64,000 nt of DNA from Sphingomonas sp. 7/4-4 (GTDB taxonomy: Bacteria; Pseudomonadota; Alphaproteobacteria; Sphingomonadales; Sphingomonadaceae). The stretch spans positions 1,612,001 to 1,676,000 of the forward strand of contig NZ_CP115960.1 in the NCBI RefSeq assembly GCF_027941955.1, read 5' to 3'. A program made the position numbers and the translations under genes. Shown here piece after piece: positions 7,137 to 15,583 of the stretch; the stretch's first letter is position 1, and the number at the start of each line of letters is the position of its first letter. The notes below the pieces were generated by a model. It was not told the DNA's origin. It worked only from the letters and a program-made list of their open reading frames with translations, and made no database searches.

Positions 7137-9992
7137 TCACATCTTGAAGCGCGCACCCACTAGAAAGGTGCGGCCGAAATGGTTATTCTCATAGGGCCGG
7201 TTCGCATCCTGATCGACCCAGCGGTCGCGATACGCGTCGGTCAGATTGGTGCCTTCCAGCGACAGCTCGACATTCTCGGTGATCTTGTAGCGGATCGACG
7301 CATCGACATTGGTGATCGGGTTATAGCCTTCGAAGACGTTGCCCGTCGCCGAACCCTGATCGTTGAAGCCGCCGCGATAGGCGACCGAGGCGCGGGCGCT
7401 GAACCTGCTGTCTTCGTAATAGAGCGTCGCGTTGAACGCGCGCTTCGAGAGCTGGTACAAGGTCGTCTCGAACGGCTGGTTGACGTTGCTGCCGCCCGGC
7501 ACCGTCGCCGGCACGCCCTGGGCGTAGATGGCGTTCGAGTCGATGAAGCTCGCATTGACGATGCCGCCGAAGTTGCGGAGGAACCCGGGCAGGAAGCGGA
7601 ACGGCGCCTGCAGCGAGAGCTCGACACCCTTCAGGTCCGCGCCGCTGCCGTTGACCGTGGTCTGGATCGTCCAGATCGGCTGCGCCTGCAGCGCGGGGTT
7701 GAGGAAGCCCGGCGAGGACGTAGTGAGCACCGACGTAGGCAGCCCGGTCGACGTGAAGGTATCGACGCGTGAGCTCGCCACCGGGAAGCTGTCGATCTCC
7801 TTCTTGAAGAACGCGACCGAGAACACCGATTGCGGCGCGAAATACCATTCGAGCGCGGCGTCATACGCCGTGGCGCGATACGGCTCGAGATCGGGGTTGC
7901 CGAAGTTGACCCGGAAGTTGAACCCGTCGGCCGATCCGCCGGGCGTCAGATTGGCGAGCAGCGGCCGGGTCATCACCTTGGCCACCGCGGCGCGCAGCAC
8001 CAGATTGGGCGTGAGGTCGGCGGCGATGTTGGCGGAGGGCAGCCAGTCCTCATAGTCGCGATCGACGGTGACCTGGGTGCCGCTGTTGAGCCCCGTCGAC
8101 GATTGCTCGGTGCGGACATAGCGCATGCCGGCATTGGCGCGGACGTTGATGCCGAGCACCGATCCGTTGAGGTCGACCTGGAAATAGCCGCCCTTGACCT
8201 GCTCGGTCACGCTGCGGTTGTTGCCCACGTCGAGCAGCAGCGGGCGGTTGTAGAGCCCTGTATAGTCCGCGGCCGCATCGATATTGGGGATGAGCCAGCT
8301 GTTGGTGTTGCCCGCGGGCTGGCCGGCATTGCCGAGATTGACCAGTTCGGACAGCGCCGGCGTGGCGCGGAAACCATAGACCGCGGTCGGACCGAACAGC
8401 GCGCTGGGCGAGCAGGTGATCTGGCGCAGGACCAGGTCGAGCCCGCCATTGCCGCACACTGCGGTGTCGCGCTGATAGGCCGTCAGGTCATAGTCGAAAC
8501 GGCGATAGACGCCGCCGAACTTCAGCGTGAATCCCTCGGTCACGTCCCATTCCGTGCGCAGCTGGGCGGTCCTGAACTTGTTGGTGGTGTTGGACGGACG
8601 GTCGCGGATCTCAGCGAGCTGGAAATTCGCCGGATCGGTGACGCTGGTGCCGAAGGTCAGCCGGGGCGAGCGGCTGTTGGTATAATCGTATTGATAGCCC
8701 TGTGCGTCGCGATCGTCGAAGACGAACGTGGTCTCGATCGGGATATCGGCATCGGACTTGGAGATCCCGCCGAGTAGCGTGAAGCGGAAATTCTCGCCGA
8801 GATCCTGATCCCAGCTGGCACCGATCTGGTAGAATTCGGTGGTCGATTCGCGCCGATAATGCTCGGTGCGCACCCAGGCGTCGTTGAGCGTCGCCGAGAT
8901 CATGTTGTTGTTGTCGTCATAGACCGGGTTGACGACGTTGATCGAGCGCTCGTTGGAGCGGAGCAGCACTTCGCCCCATTTCTCTTCGCGGACCTCCTTG
9001 AAGCGCGAATAGAGGCCGTCGATCGAAATCTTGGTGGCATCGCTCGGCGCCCATTGCACGCTGCCGGTCAGACCCAGCCGCTCGCGATCATGACGGACCT
9101 CGCCGTAGCGCGGGATGCGCGGATGGAAGGAGAGCGCGGCCTGATTGCACGCCGCGCTCGGGACATAGGTTCCGCCGGAGTTTGCGGTGGTCCAGCAATT
9201 GGTGCCGTCGACGCCGTCGAACCGGGCCTGCGCCCAGCGCACCGTGTTGTTGCCGAGCTCGAGCGTGTCGGTCTTCTGCCAGGCGGCCGAGATCGAGGCG
9301 CCGATCGTCCCGTCGGGCGACTTCCACGAGAGCAAGCCGGCGACGCGGGGCCCCCAATTCTTCGAGAGATCGTTATAGCTGCCCTGCGCCGACGCGACGA
9401 AGGTGAGCCCGTATTTGCCGCCGAGCGGATTGCCGGTGTTGAGGTCGACCACGGCGCCGAGCGAGCCTTCGTCGAGCGAGGCTTCGGCCGTCTTGTGGAC
9501 GACCAGCGAGCTGAACAGCTCGGAAGCGAAGACGTTGAAGTCGAACGCGCGCTCGCGATTGGCGCTGGCGCCGTCCGCCGTGGTGGTGATCGTCTCGAGC
9601 CCGTTGACGCGCACGCGGGTGAACTGCGCGCCGAGGCCGCGCACCGTGATCGCACGGCCTTCGCCGCCGTCGCGCTGGATCGAGATGCCGGGGATGCGCT
9701 GGAGCGATTCGGCGAGGTTCTGGTCCGGGAATTTGGCGATGTCCTCGGCGACGATCGCGTCGACCGCCGACACCGAAGCGCGCTTCACGTTGAGCGCAGC
9801 CTCCAGCGACTGGCGGAAGCCGGTGACGACGATCTCGTCGCCGGTCTGCTCGTCGGCGGGCGCTTCCTGCGCGTCGGCAGGCGCCGGGTCGGCGGTCTGC
9901 GCCGCCGCGTTCGCGGCCGTGCCGAGGGCGAGCGCGACGACCGTCGCCGATACGGTGTTACGCCAGTGAGATCTGGAAACGCGCGCCTTCAT
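7137..9992 (-). CDS. TonB-dependent receptor, pectin-locus (oligosaccharide uptake)
   Basis: 951 residues from the ATG at 9992, which has an AGGAGGATGTC Shine-Dalgarno directly upstream; the frame is open further up but that part is not protein-like. Signal peptide about residues 1-33 ending 'AANAAAQ'. The plug begins with 'GDEIVVTGFRQSLEAALNVK', followed by 'DQNLAESLQRIPGISI' and 'VRGLGAQFTRVRVNG', then a long 22-strand-type barrel ending in 'FGRTFLVGARFKM', with the terminal aromatic/hydrophobic pattern of outer-membrane proteins. This is the sphingomonad/caulobacter TonB receptor subtype used for sugar oligomers. Two operator-like sites lie upstream (10137, 10273), tying it to the pectin regulon; uptake of oligogalacturonate is inferred. 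The frame is intact. Confidence 0.93.
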   Translation of the reverse strand: MKARVSRSHWRNTVSATVVALALGTAANAAAQTADPAPADAQEAPADEQTGDEIVVTGFRQSLEAALNVKRASVSAVDAIVAEDIAKFPDQNLAESLQRIPGISIQRDGGEGRAITVRGLGAQFTRVRVNGLETITTTADGASANRERAFDFNVFASELFSSLVVHKTAEASLDEGSLGAVVDLNTGNPLGGKYGLTFVASAQGSYNDLSKNWGPRVAGLLSWKSPDGTIGASISAAWQKTDTLELGNNTVRWAQARFDGVDGTNCWTTANSGGTYVPSAACNQAALSFHPRIPRYGEVRHDRERLGLTGSVQWAPSDATKISIDGLYSRFKEVREEKWGEVLLRSNERSINVVNPVYDDNNNMISATLNDAWVRTEHYRRESTTEFYQIGASWDQDLGENFRFTLLGGISKSDADIPIETTFVFDDRDAQGYQYDYTNSRSPRLTFGTSVTDPANFQLAEIRDRPSNTTNKFRTAQLRTEWDVTEGFTLKFGGVYRRFDYDLTAYQRDTAVCGNGGLDLVLRQITCSPSALFGPTAVYGFRATPALSELVNLGNAGQPAGNTNSWLIPNIDAAADYTGLYNRPLLLDVGNNRSVTEQVKGGYFQVDLNGSVLGINVRANAGMRYVRTEQSSTGLNSGTQVTVDRDYEDWLPSANIAADLTPNLVLRAAVAKVMTRPLLANLTPGGSADGFNFRVNFGNPDLEPYRATAYDAALEWYFAPQSVFSVAFFKKEIDSFPVASSRVDTFTSTGLPTSVLTTSSPGFLNPALQAQPIWTIQTTVNGSGADLKGVELSLQAPFRFLPGFLRNFGGIVNASFIDSNAIYAQGVPATVPGGSNVNQPFETTLYQLSKRAFNATLYYEDSRFSARASVAYRGGFNDQGSATGNVFEGYNPITNVDASIRYKITENVELSLEGTNLTDAYRDRWVDQDANRPYENNHFGRTFLVGARFKM

Positions 9993-10136
9993 GACATCCT
10001 CCTTGCCTAATCCTGCCGGCCCGCTCTGCTGGCGGTTTCCGGAAATTGCGCGCCGTCCAAGGTCAGCACGCTTCGCATCCTTTGCTGTGCGCAATTTGCG
10101 CGAGACAGCCGGTTCAGGGTGTAGCTACCGGGGATT

Positions 10137-10150
10137 GGAAACCGGTGTCA
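10137..10150 (+). promoter_or_regulatory. LacI-type operator, site 3 (TonB receptor, proximal)
   Basis: GGAAACCGGTGTCA, identical over all 14 bases to site 1. It is 145 bp upstream of the receptor start codon. Confidence 0.75.
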
Positions 10151-10272
10151 ACAGGCTCGCTTGCTGACGCTTTCTTTTCCCTTCGACACCTGTTGTAGTT
10201 CAGCAACAGGCCGCAAATGGAAATATATTCCCATTATATGAGACGTATGGGACTCCCGAAGTAGAACCAACT

Positions 10273-10286
10273 GGTTACCGGTGTCA
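10273..10286 (+). promoter_or_regulatory. LacI-type operator, site 4 (TonB receptor, distal)
   Basis: GGTTACCGGTGTCA, the same core with a two-base change in the less conserved half. Together with site 3 it makes this the only promoter here with two copies. Confidence 0.7.
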
Positions 10287-10382
10287 CAAGCGAGACACAT
10301 CTCCACTGCGTTAGCTCGTGGTCGCAACGCGCGGATTTCAGAGCTTTTCTAGAGCGCCGCATGAGGGCGCACGTGCAAAGGC

Positions 10383-11695
10383 TCAGCCCCTGCCCTCCGC
10401 CGCGTCGGCCAACCATTGCTCGATATTGGTGAACCCGTCGCGATTGCGGTCGCCATTGCCGTCCGCGACCTTCGGATCGAGGCCGTGGCTGCGCTCCCAC
10501 GCATCGGGCATGCCGTCCTCATCGCTGTCGCGCGGCGCAGGCAGGCTCTTGAGCTCGGGCCAGCCGCCCACGTCGCGCTGGCTGTCGATCTGCACTCCCG
10601 TGCGGCTGCGCACTCCGGCGACGACGCGCGTATCGGTCGGGTCGCGGACCTTCGACGCGCCCGCACTCGCGAGCACACGTTCATAGGCGCGGGCGGCAGG
10701 ATCGGGCGCGACTGGTGCCACCTCCACGGGTGCAGTCAGGCGATAGCCTTCGGGGGAGACGCCGGTGACGAGGCTCCACGGATCGGCGGGGATCGCGCCG
10801 TTCATGCTGTTGCCCGCGAAATACGCCTTGGCGAGGATGTTGGATTCGTTGAACGCGATCGGCTTGCCGGATTGCGGGCCGGCGACATAGGCATTGTCGA
10901 CGAAATTGTAGCTGGCGAGCGTGGCCTTGTCCGCATTGTAGCCGGAGCGGTCACCGCCCCAATTGTAGAAGACGTTCGAGCGGAAATCGAAGACGGGCCC
11001 CAGCGGATCGACCTCGGGGCCGTCGTAATTGCCGGGGCGCGGCATGCGCGCGGCATGGTTCGCCCAGAGATTGTGGTGGAAGCTGATCCTCGAACCGCGG
11101 CCGCCCCGGATCAGGCTGCCATAGCCATGCTCGCCCTTGGCGTGCAGCGAATGGGTCAGTGATTCCGAGATGATCGACCATTGCACGGTCAGATCGTAAA
11201 ACCCCGCCTCCGGATCGGTATAACGCGCCGAGGCGGAGAGCGTTTCGTCGACCGACCAGCTCGCCGAGACGTGATCGAGGATGATACGGCGGCCGCGATC
11301 GATCCACACCGCGTCGGACTCGGTCTTCGATTCGTCACCCAAGCGGGAGCGGATGTAGCGGATAACGACATCGTCGGCGGCGACTTCGAGACGATGGTCG
11401 CGCAGCGTGATGCCGTCGCCCGGCGCCGACTGGCCGGCAATGGTGACGCGGCCCTCGCGGATCACCAGCGGTTTTGCGAGCTTGATCGTGCCCGAGACGC
11501 GGAACAGGATCGTGCGCGGCCCCTTGGTCTCGACCGCGGCGCGCAAGCTGCCGGGGCCACTATCCTCGAGATTGGTGACGAACAGCACCTGCCCGCCGCG
11601 CCCCCTTGCGCGAAACGCCCCGCTCCCTCCGCGCCGGGAAAGGCGAGTTGTCCGGGATCTGGCGGCGACAAAATGAGAAGCGAGAGTGCGAGCAT
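10383..11695 (-). CDS. Pectate lyase, polysaccharide lyase family 1-like (one frameshift)
   Basis: About 437 residues after restoring one base. The start is the ATG at 11695, six bases after the polygalacturonase stop. N-terminus 'MLALSLLILSPPDPGQ' is a short signal, then 'AFPGAEGAGRFAQGG' in the first frame and 'GRGGQVLFVTNLEDSGPGSL' in the second; the break is the C5 run at 11601-11605, where one extra base joins them. Family hallmarks follow: 'VTIAGQSAPGDGITLRDH', 'DAVWIDRGRRIILDHVSASW', 'SFHHNLWANHAARMPRPGNY', 'FRSNVFYNWGG'. The C-terminus 'DSDEDGMPDAWERSHGLDP' then 'DGNGDRNRDGFTNIEQWL' resembles calcium-binding thrombospondin-3/dockerin-like loops. It cleaves polygalacturonate by beta-elimination outside the cytoplasm. 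It probably forms an operon with the GH28 gene under operator site 5. Confidence 0.87.
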
Positions 11696-11701
11696 GGAAC
11701 C

Positions 11702-13138
11702 TCAGGATGCCGAGAGTTGATCGAGCGCCCGAACGACCTTGCCGTTCACGCGGACATTGGCGAGCGCGACACGTTCGGTGTGCCGGATGACGCTGGACTG
11801 AGTAACGCCGTCGAAGGTGCAATCCTTGAGTGTGATGTCAGTCACCGGCGCGCCGGGAAGCCCCTGACTGTCGAGCACCCGCGTCGCTTTGTCGGCGCGC
11901 AGCCGCTCGATGTTGATGTGCCGCAGGATCGGCGTGAAACGCCCCTTCGCGCCTTCCTCATAGTTGAAGTCGCAGGCGATCGCGGCGCGGCTCACCTGGC
12001 CCACATCAATGTCGCGATAGTGAAAGTTCTCGAGAAGCCCGCCGCGCAACGCGTTGTTCTTGAAGCGGATCGCATACCAGAGATCGGGGCTGTCGAGCCT
12101 GCACTTCTCGGCGAATACCCAGCGCGCGCCGCCCGATATCTGCGATCCGACGGTGATGCCGCCATGCCCTTCCTTCATCCGGCAATTGCGGATCAGGATG
12201 TTCTGCGAAGGCACGCCGAGGCGCCGACCGTCCTCGTTGCGGCCCGAATTGACGGCGATGCAATCGTCGCCGGTATCGAAGGTGCAATCCTCGATCAGCA
12301 TCATGTCGACCGATTCCGGATCGGTGCCGTCGTTGTTCGGCCCATGCCCGAAGATGTCGAGCCCGCGTAAAGTGACGTTGCGGCAGAGCACCGGATGGAC
12401 GTTCCAGAACGGCGAATTGCGGATGCGGACGCCTTCGATCAGGACATTCTCGCACAGATAAGGCTGGATGAAGGGCGGGCGCAGATAATGGCCGTCGCCG
12501 AACACGCGCTTCTCCACCGGCACGCGATCCTCGGCCATCTGGAACAGGCGCGCCCTGGCCGGCCGCTGGTCGGGTATCCCCTCGCGCCAGCCATATTCGA
12601 CCGTGCCGCCCCACGGCCCCTTCCACGCCCACCAATGCTGCGCGCTCCCCTGTCCGTCGAGCGTGCCCGCGCCGGTGATCGCGATGTTCTTCGCCTTGTA
12701 GGCATAGACCAGAGGCGAATAGTTGATGAGCTCCACGCCTTCCCAACGGGTGAAGACCATCGGGTAATGCGCGGGATCGGGGCTGAAGCGCAAAGTCGCG
12801 CCGCTCGCGACATGAAGTTCGACATTCGACTTCAGATGCACCGCCCCGGTCAGGAAGTCGCCGGCGGGAACGAGCACCCTGCCCCCGCCCGCCGCGGCAC
12901 AGGCGGCGATCGACTTGGCGATGGAATCGGTGTTGAGCGTCGCTCCGTCGCCCTTGGCCCCGAATTGCGTGATGTCGAAGACGCCGGCCGGGAAGACCGG
13001 CGCGCGGACGGTGCGCGCGATGTCGGCAGCGCGCTGCCACGGATCCGCAGCCGGCAGCGCACTGCCGGGCAGCAGGGCGCCCGCTCCGGCGAGATATCCG
13101 TAGCGCAGCAGATCGCGGCGGGATGGTTGAAGCAGCAT
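11702..13138 (-). CDS. Polygalacturonase, glycoside hydrolase family 28
   Basis: 478 residues from the ATG at 13138; GAGAGG lies six bases upstream, so this start is preferred to the ATG at 13144. 'QPSRRDLLRYGYLAGAGALL' near the N-terminus is a twin-arginine signal. A pectate-lyase-like N-terminal part ('FDITQFGAKGDGATLNTDSI') is followed by the GH28 catalytic signatures: 'GPNNDGTDPESVD', 'DTGDDCIAVNSG', 'EGHGGITVGSQ' and 'IRFKNN' (usually RIK). These carry the three catalytic aspartates and the conserved histidine. It hydrolyses alpha-1,4 bonds in polygalacturonate or rhamnogalacturonan; exo or endo mode cannot be told. It is the first gene of the pair with the pectate lyase, with operator site 5 only 40 bp upstream. 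Confidence 0.92.
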   Translation of the reverse strand: MLLQPSRRDLLRYGYLAGAGALLPGSALPAADPWQRAADIARTVRAPVFPAGVFDITQFGAKGDGATLNTDSIAKSIAACAAAGGGRVLVPAGDFLTGAVHLKSNVELHVASGATLRFSPDPAHYPMVFTRWEGVELINYSPLVYAYKAKNIAITGAGTLDGQGSAQHWWAWKGPWGGTVEYGWREGIPDQRPARARLFQMAEDRVPVEKRVFGDGHYLRPPFIQPYLCENVLIEGVRIRNSPFWNVHPVLCRNVTLRGLDIFGHGPNNDGTDPESVDMMLIEDCTFDTGDDCIAVNSGRNEDGRRLGVPSQNILIRNCRMKEGHGGITVGSQISGGARWVFAEKCRLDSPDLWYAIRFKNNALRGGLLENFHYRDIDVGQVSRAAIACDFNYEEGAKGRFTPILRHINIERLRADKATRVLDSQGLPGAPVTDITLKDCTFDGVTQSSVIRHTERVALANVRVNGKVVRALDQLSAS

Positions 13139-13177
13139 GGACATCCTCTCGCAAGGTCCGGCTCTCGCGGCCGCTGA

Positions 13178-13191
13178 TGACACCGGTATCA
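13178..13191 (+). promoter_or_regulatory. LacI-type operator, site 5 (polygalacturonase/pectate lyase promoter)
   Basis: TGACACCGGTATCA, the most symmetrical of the five; its complement is TGATACCGGTGTCA. It lies 40 bp upstream of the GH28 start, well placed to block the promoter. Confidence 0.75.
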
Positions 13192-13222
13192 GGAAATGCG
13201 GTTGAGTGGCAACCGCCCCTCT

Positions 13223-13315
13223 CCCGTTCGCGCTGAGCCTGTCGAAGCGCCGTTCTCGTCTTCATCCTGCTGTAGAGAAGCAGGACGGCGCTTCGACAAG
13301 CTCAGCGCGAACGGG
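13223..13315. repeat. Inverted-repeat element, 'GAGCCTGTCGAAG' type
   Basis: Arms CCCGTTCGCGCTGAGCCTGT and its complement at the far end (ACAAGCTCAGCGCGAACGGG, one gap) enclose CGAAGCGCCGT / ACGGCGCTTCG. This is a second class of dispersed palindrome typical of sphingomonads. It lies between the GH28 promoter and the lacI-type gene. Confidence 0.75.
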
Positions 13316-13407
13316 GATTGGAATTGCGGGCATTAGAGTGAGCGGCACAGACCCACCTATACAACTGCATTTGGTGCAATCGCACAGCCGGGTTATGTCC
13401 CATCGCA

Positions 13408-14439
13408 ATGAAGCGCAGCAGCCAGCCCACGATCAACGACGTCGCCCGCATCGCCGGCGTCTCCAAGAAGACCGTCAGTCGGGTGATCAATCAGTCGCCT
13501 TTGCTCAACGGCGACACCCGCAAGCGCGTCGAGGAAGTCATCGCCGATCTCGGCTATGTCCCCAATCCACAGGCGCGCGCGCTGGCACTCCGCCGCAACT
13601 TCCTGATCGGGCTGATCCACGACAATCCCAACGCGCAGATGGTCTTGAACGTCCAGCAGGGCATGCTGGAGGTCCTGCGCGACACCGAGTTCGAGCTGAT
13701 CGTCCACCCGGTCGATCGCGGTTCGCCGACGATGCTCGAGGATATCGGCCATTTCCTCGAGCGGCAGCGGCCGTTCGGCGTGATGATCCTGCCGCCGATT
13801 TCGGAGAACGACCAGCTCGCCGGGCTCTGCGCCGAACTGGGCGTGCGCTATGTCCGCATGGGATCGGCAACCCTCGACGAGGCATCGCACATGGTCGCCT
13901 CGAACGATCGCGAGGCAGTGCGCGGCGCAGTCGAGCATCTGATTGAATCCGGTCATCGCCGGATCGGCCTGGTGCTCGGGCCGCACGGCTTCCGCTCGGC
14001 GCTCGAACGGCAAAAGGGCTATGAGGAAGCGATCGAGCGCGCAGGGCTGCCGCTCCAGCGCACGCTGATCGTCCAGGGCGATTACAAGTTCGAATCCGGA
14101 ATGCGCGCCGCCGAGCAATTGCTCGATCTCTCGCCACGCCCCACTGCGGTGTTCGCCTCCAACGACGAGATGGCGGCCGGCGTGCTCCACGTCGCGCGCC
14201 AGCGCGGGCTCAACGTGCCGCAGGATCTGTCGATCATCGGCTTCGACGACACCCCGATCGCCTCGCACCTCTGGCCGCCGCTCACCACCGTGCGCTGGCC
14301 GATCGCGACGATGGCGCGCGCCGCGGCGCTGAAGCTGGTGAGCGGCGAAGGCGGAGGTCCGCCGGGCGAGGACGGCGAGGCATCGCTGTTCGTATCGACC
14401 CTGATCCGAAGGGCATCGGTGGCGCCCGCCGCGGGCTGA
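13408..14439 (+). CDS. LacI-family transcriptional regulator of the pectin locus
   Basis: 343 residues. The N-terminal helix-turn-helix is canonical ('TINDVARIAGVSKKTVSRV', about residues 8-26, then 'NGDTRKRVEEVIADLGYVPN'), followed by a periplasmic-binding-protein-like effector domain ('IGLIHDNPNAQMVLNVQQGM', 'HRRIGLVLGPHGF', 'AVFASNDEMAAGVLHVA', 'LSIIGFDDTPIASHLWPPL'). Such proteins are normally repressors released by a sugar or sugar acid. It is the only DNA-binding regulator in the pectin region, and five LacI-style palindromes lie in front of the pectin genes, so it most likely controls them; a uronate-derived effector is inferred. I see no such palindrome before its own start, so autoregulation is not indicated. 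Confidence 0.9.
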   Translation: MKRSSQPTINDVARIAGVSKKTVSRVINQSPLLNGDTRKRVEEVIADLGYVPNPQARALALRRNFLIGLIHDNPNAQMVLNVQQGMLEVLRDTEFELIVHPVDRGSPTMLEDIGHFLERQRPFGVMILPPISENDQLAGLCAELGVRYVRMGSATLDEASHMVASNDREAVRGAVEHLIESGHRRIGLVLGPHGFRSALERQKGYEEAIERAGLPLQRTLIVQGDYKFESGMRAAEQLLDLSPRPTAVFASNDEMAAGVLHVARQRGLNVPQDLSIIGFDDTPIASHLWPPLTTVRWPIATMARAAALKLVSGEGGGPPGEDGEASLFVSTLIRRASVAPAAG

Positions 14440-14466
14440 GCTGCCAGCCGCATTTCACTCCATTGC

Positions 14467-14550
14467 CGTCATCCCGGCGAAAGCCGGGATCCAGAGTTGT
14501 CGGGCCGCATGGCATGTGACTCCTGGGCCCCGGCTTTCGCCGGGGTGACG
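14467..14550. repeat. Dispersed inverted-repeat element, copy 2
   Basis: 84 bp, arms CGTCATCCCGGCGAAAGCCG and CGGCTTTCGCCGGGGTGACG, matching the element at 2737-2819 in the arms but not in the centre. It starts 28 bp after the regulator stop codon and may terminate that transcript before galU. Confidence 0.8.
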
Positions 14551-14670
14551 AACAAATGCAGCGACGGTTACCCCAAAACACAGACCACCGGTGCCTTCAG
14601 GACGCCGAGGCGAAATTGCCGCCTCGCCGCCATCAATCTATGCTGCATCGCAGCGAAGGAGGTGGCGTAT

Positions 14671-15563
14671 ATGACCCCGAAGCGAGTGCGTAAGGCTGTG
14701 TTTCCCGTCGGCGGGCTAGGTACCCGCTTTCTCCCGGCGACCAAGGCGATCCCCAAGGAGATGCTGCCGATCGTCGATCGTCCCCTGATCCAATATGCAG
14801 TGGAAGAAGCGATCGAAGCCGGCATCGAGCAGATGATCTTCGTCACCGGCCGCGGCAAGGCGGCGATCGAGGACCATTTCGACATCGCCTTCGAACTCGA
14901 GACGACGATGAGCGGGCGCGGCAAGTCGCTCGACATCCTCGGGCGTACCCGATTGCGGCCGGGCGCGGTGGCCTATGTCCGCCAGCAGGAGCCGATGGGG
15001 CTGGGCCATGCGGTGTGGTGCGCGCGCGACGTGGTCGGCGACGAGCCGTTCGCAGTGCTGCTCGCCGACGATTTCATGGTCGGGCGGCCCGGCTGCCTCA
15101 AGCAGATGATCGACGCATACGAGCAGGTCGGCGGCAATCTGATCTGCGCCGAAGTGGTGCCCGACGAGCAGACGCATCGTTATGGCATCATCACGCCCGG
15201 CACGCATTCGGGCGCGCTTACGCAAGTGAAGGGCCTCGTCGAGAAGCCGGCCCCGGCACCGCGCCCTCCAACCTTTCGGTGATCGGCCGCTACATCCTCC
15301 AGCCTGAAGTGATGGGTGTGCTGGCAAGCCAGGAGAAGGGCGCCGGCGGCGAGATCCAGCTCACCGACGCTATGTCGCGGATGATCGGCGAGCAGGCTTT
15401 CCACGGCCTCACCTTCGCCGGCACGCGTTATGATTGCGGCGACAAGGCCGGCTTCCTCCATGCCAATCTGGCGATGGCGCTGGAGCGTGAGGACCTGGCC
15501 GACGAAGTCGAATTGTTCGCCAGCAACCTGCTCGCAGCACGCCAGCTGCGCAGCGCGGCGTGA
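14671..15563 (+). CDS. galU: UTP-glucose-1-phosphate uridylyltransferase GalU (one frameshift)
   Basis: 297 residues after one base is restored. The ATG at 14671 has AAGGAGG upstream. The N-terminal nucleotidyltransferase signature 'GLGTRFLPATKAIPKEMLPI' is followed by 'QEPMGLGHAVWCARDVV' and 'EPFAVLLADDFMV'. The frame breaks in the C4 run at 15251-15254: up to there it reads '..LVEKPAPAP', beyond it the neighbouring frame gives 'APSNLSVIGRYILQP', 'GEIQLTDAM' and 'FAGTRYDCGDKAGFLHANL', all GalU-specific. It makes UDP-glucose from UTP and glucose-1-phosphate in the cytoplasm. It lies 20 bp before ugd, so the pair supplies UDP-glucose and UDP-glucuronate, fitting the exopolysaccharide genes beyond. 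Confidence 0.92.
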
Positions 15564-15583
15564 ACCAGTAAGGAGTATCGGCA

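Larger units (their letters stand above)
9993..10382. other. 390-bp intergenic region with two operators
   Basis: No credible gene. It holds the TonB receptor promoter region and its two operator-like sites (10137-10150 and 10273-10286). The centres are 136 bp apart, roughly 13 helical turns, which would allow repression by DNA looping. The far site is also 97 bp from the 3' end of the pectate lyase gene. No transcription terminator for the pectate lyase is obvious. Confidence 0.6.

Noticed and set aside
14588..14597. CACCGGTGCC before galU as a sixth LacI operator
   Set aside because: Only the central ACCGGTG is shared; the flanking TCA and GGWW positions do not fit, and galU is not a pectin gene.
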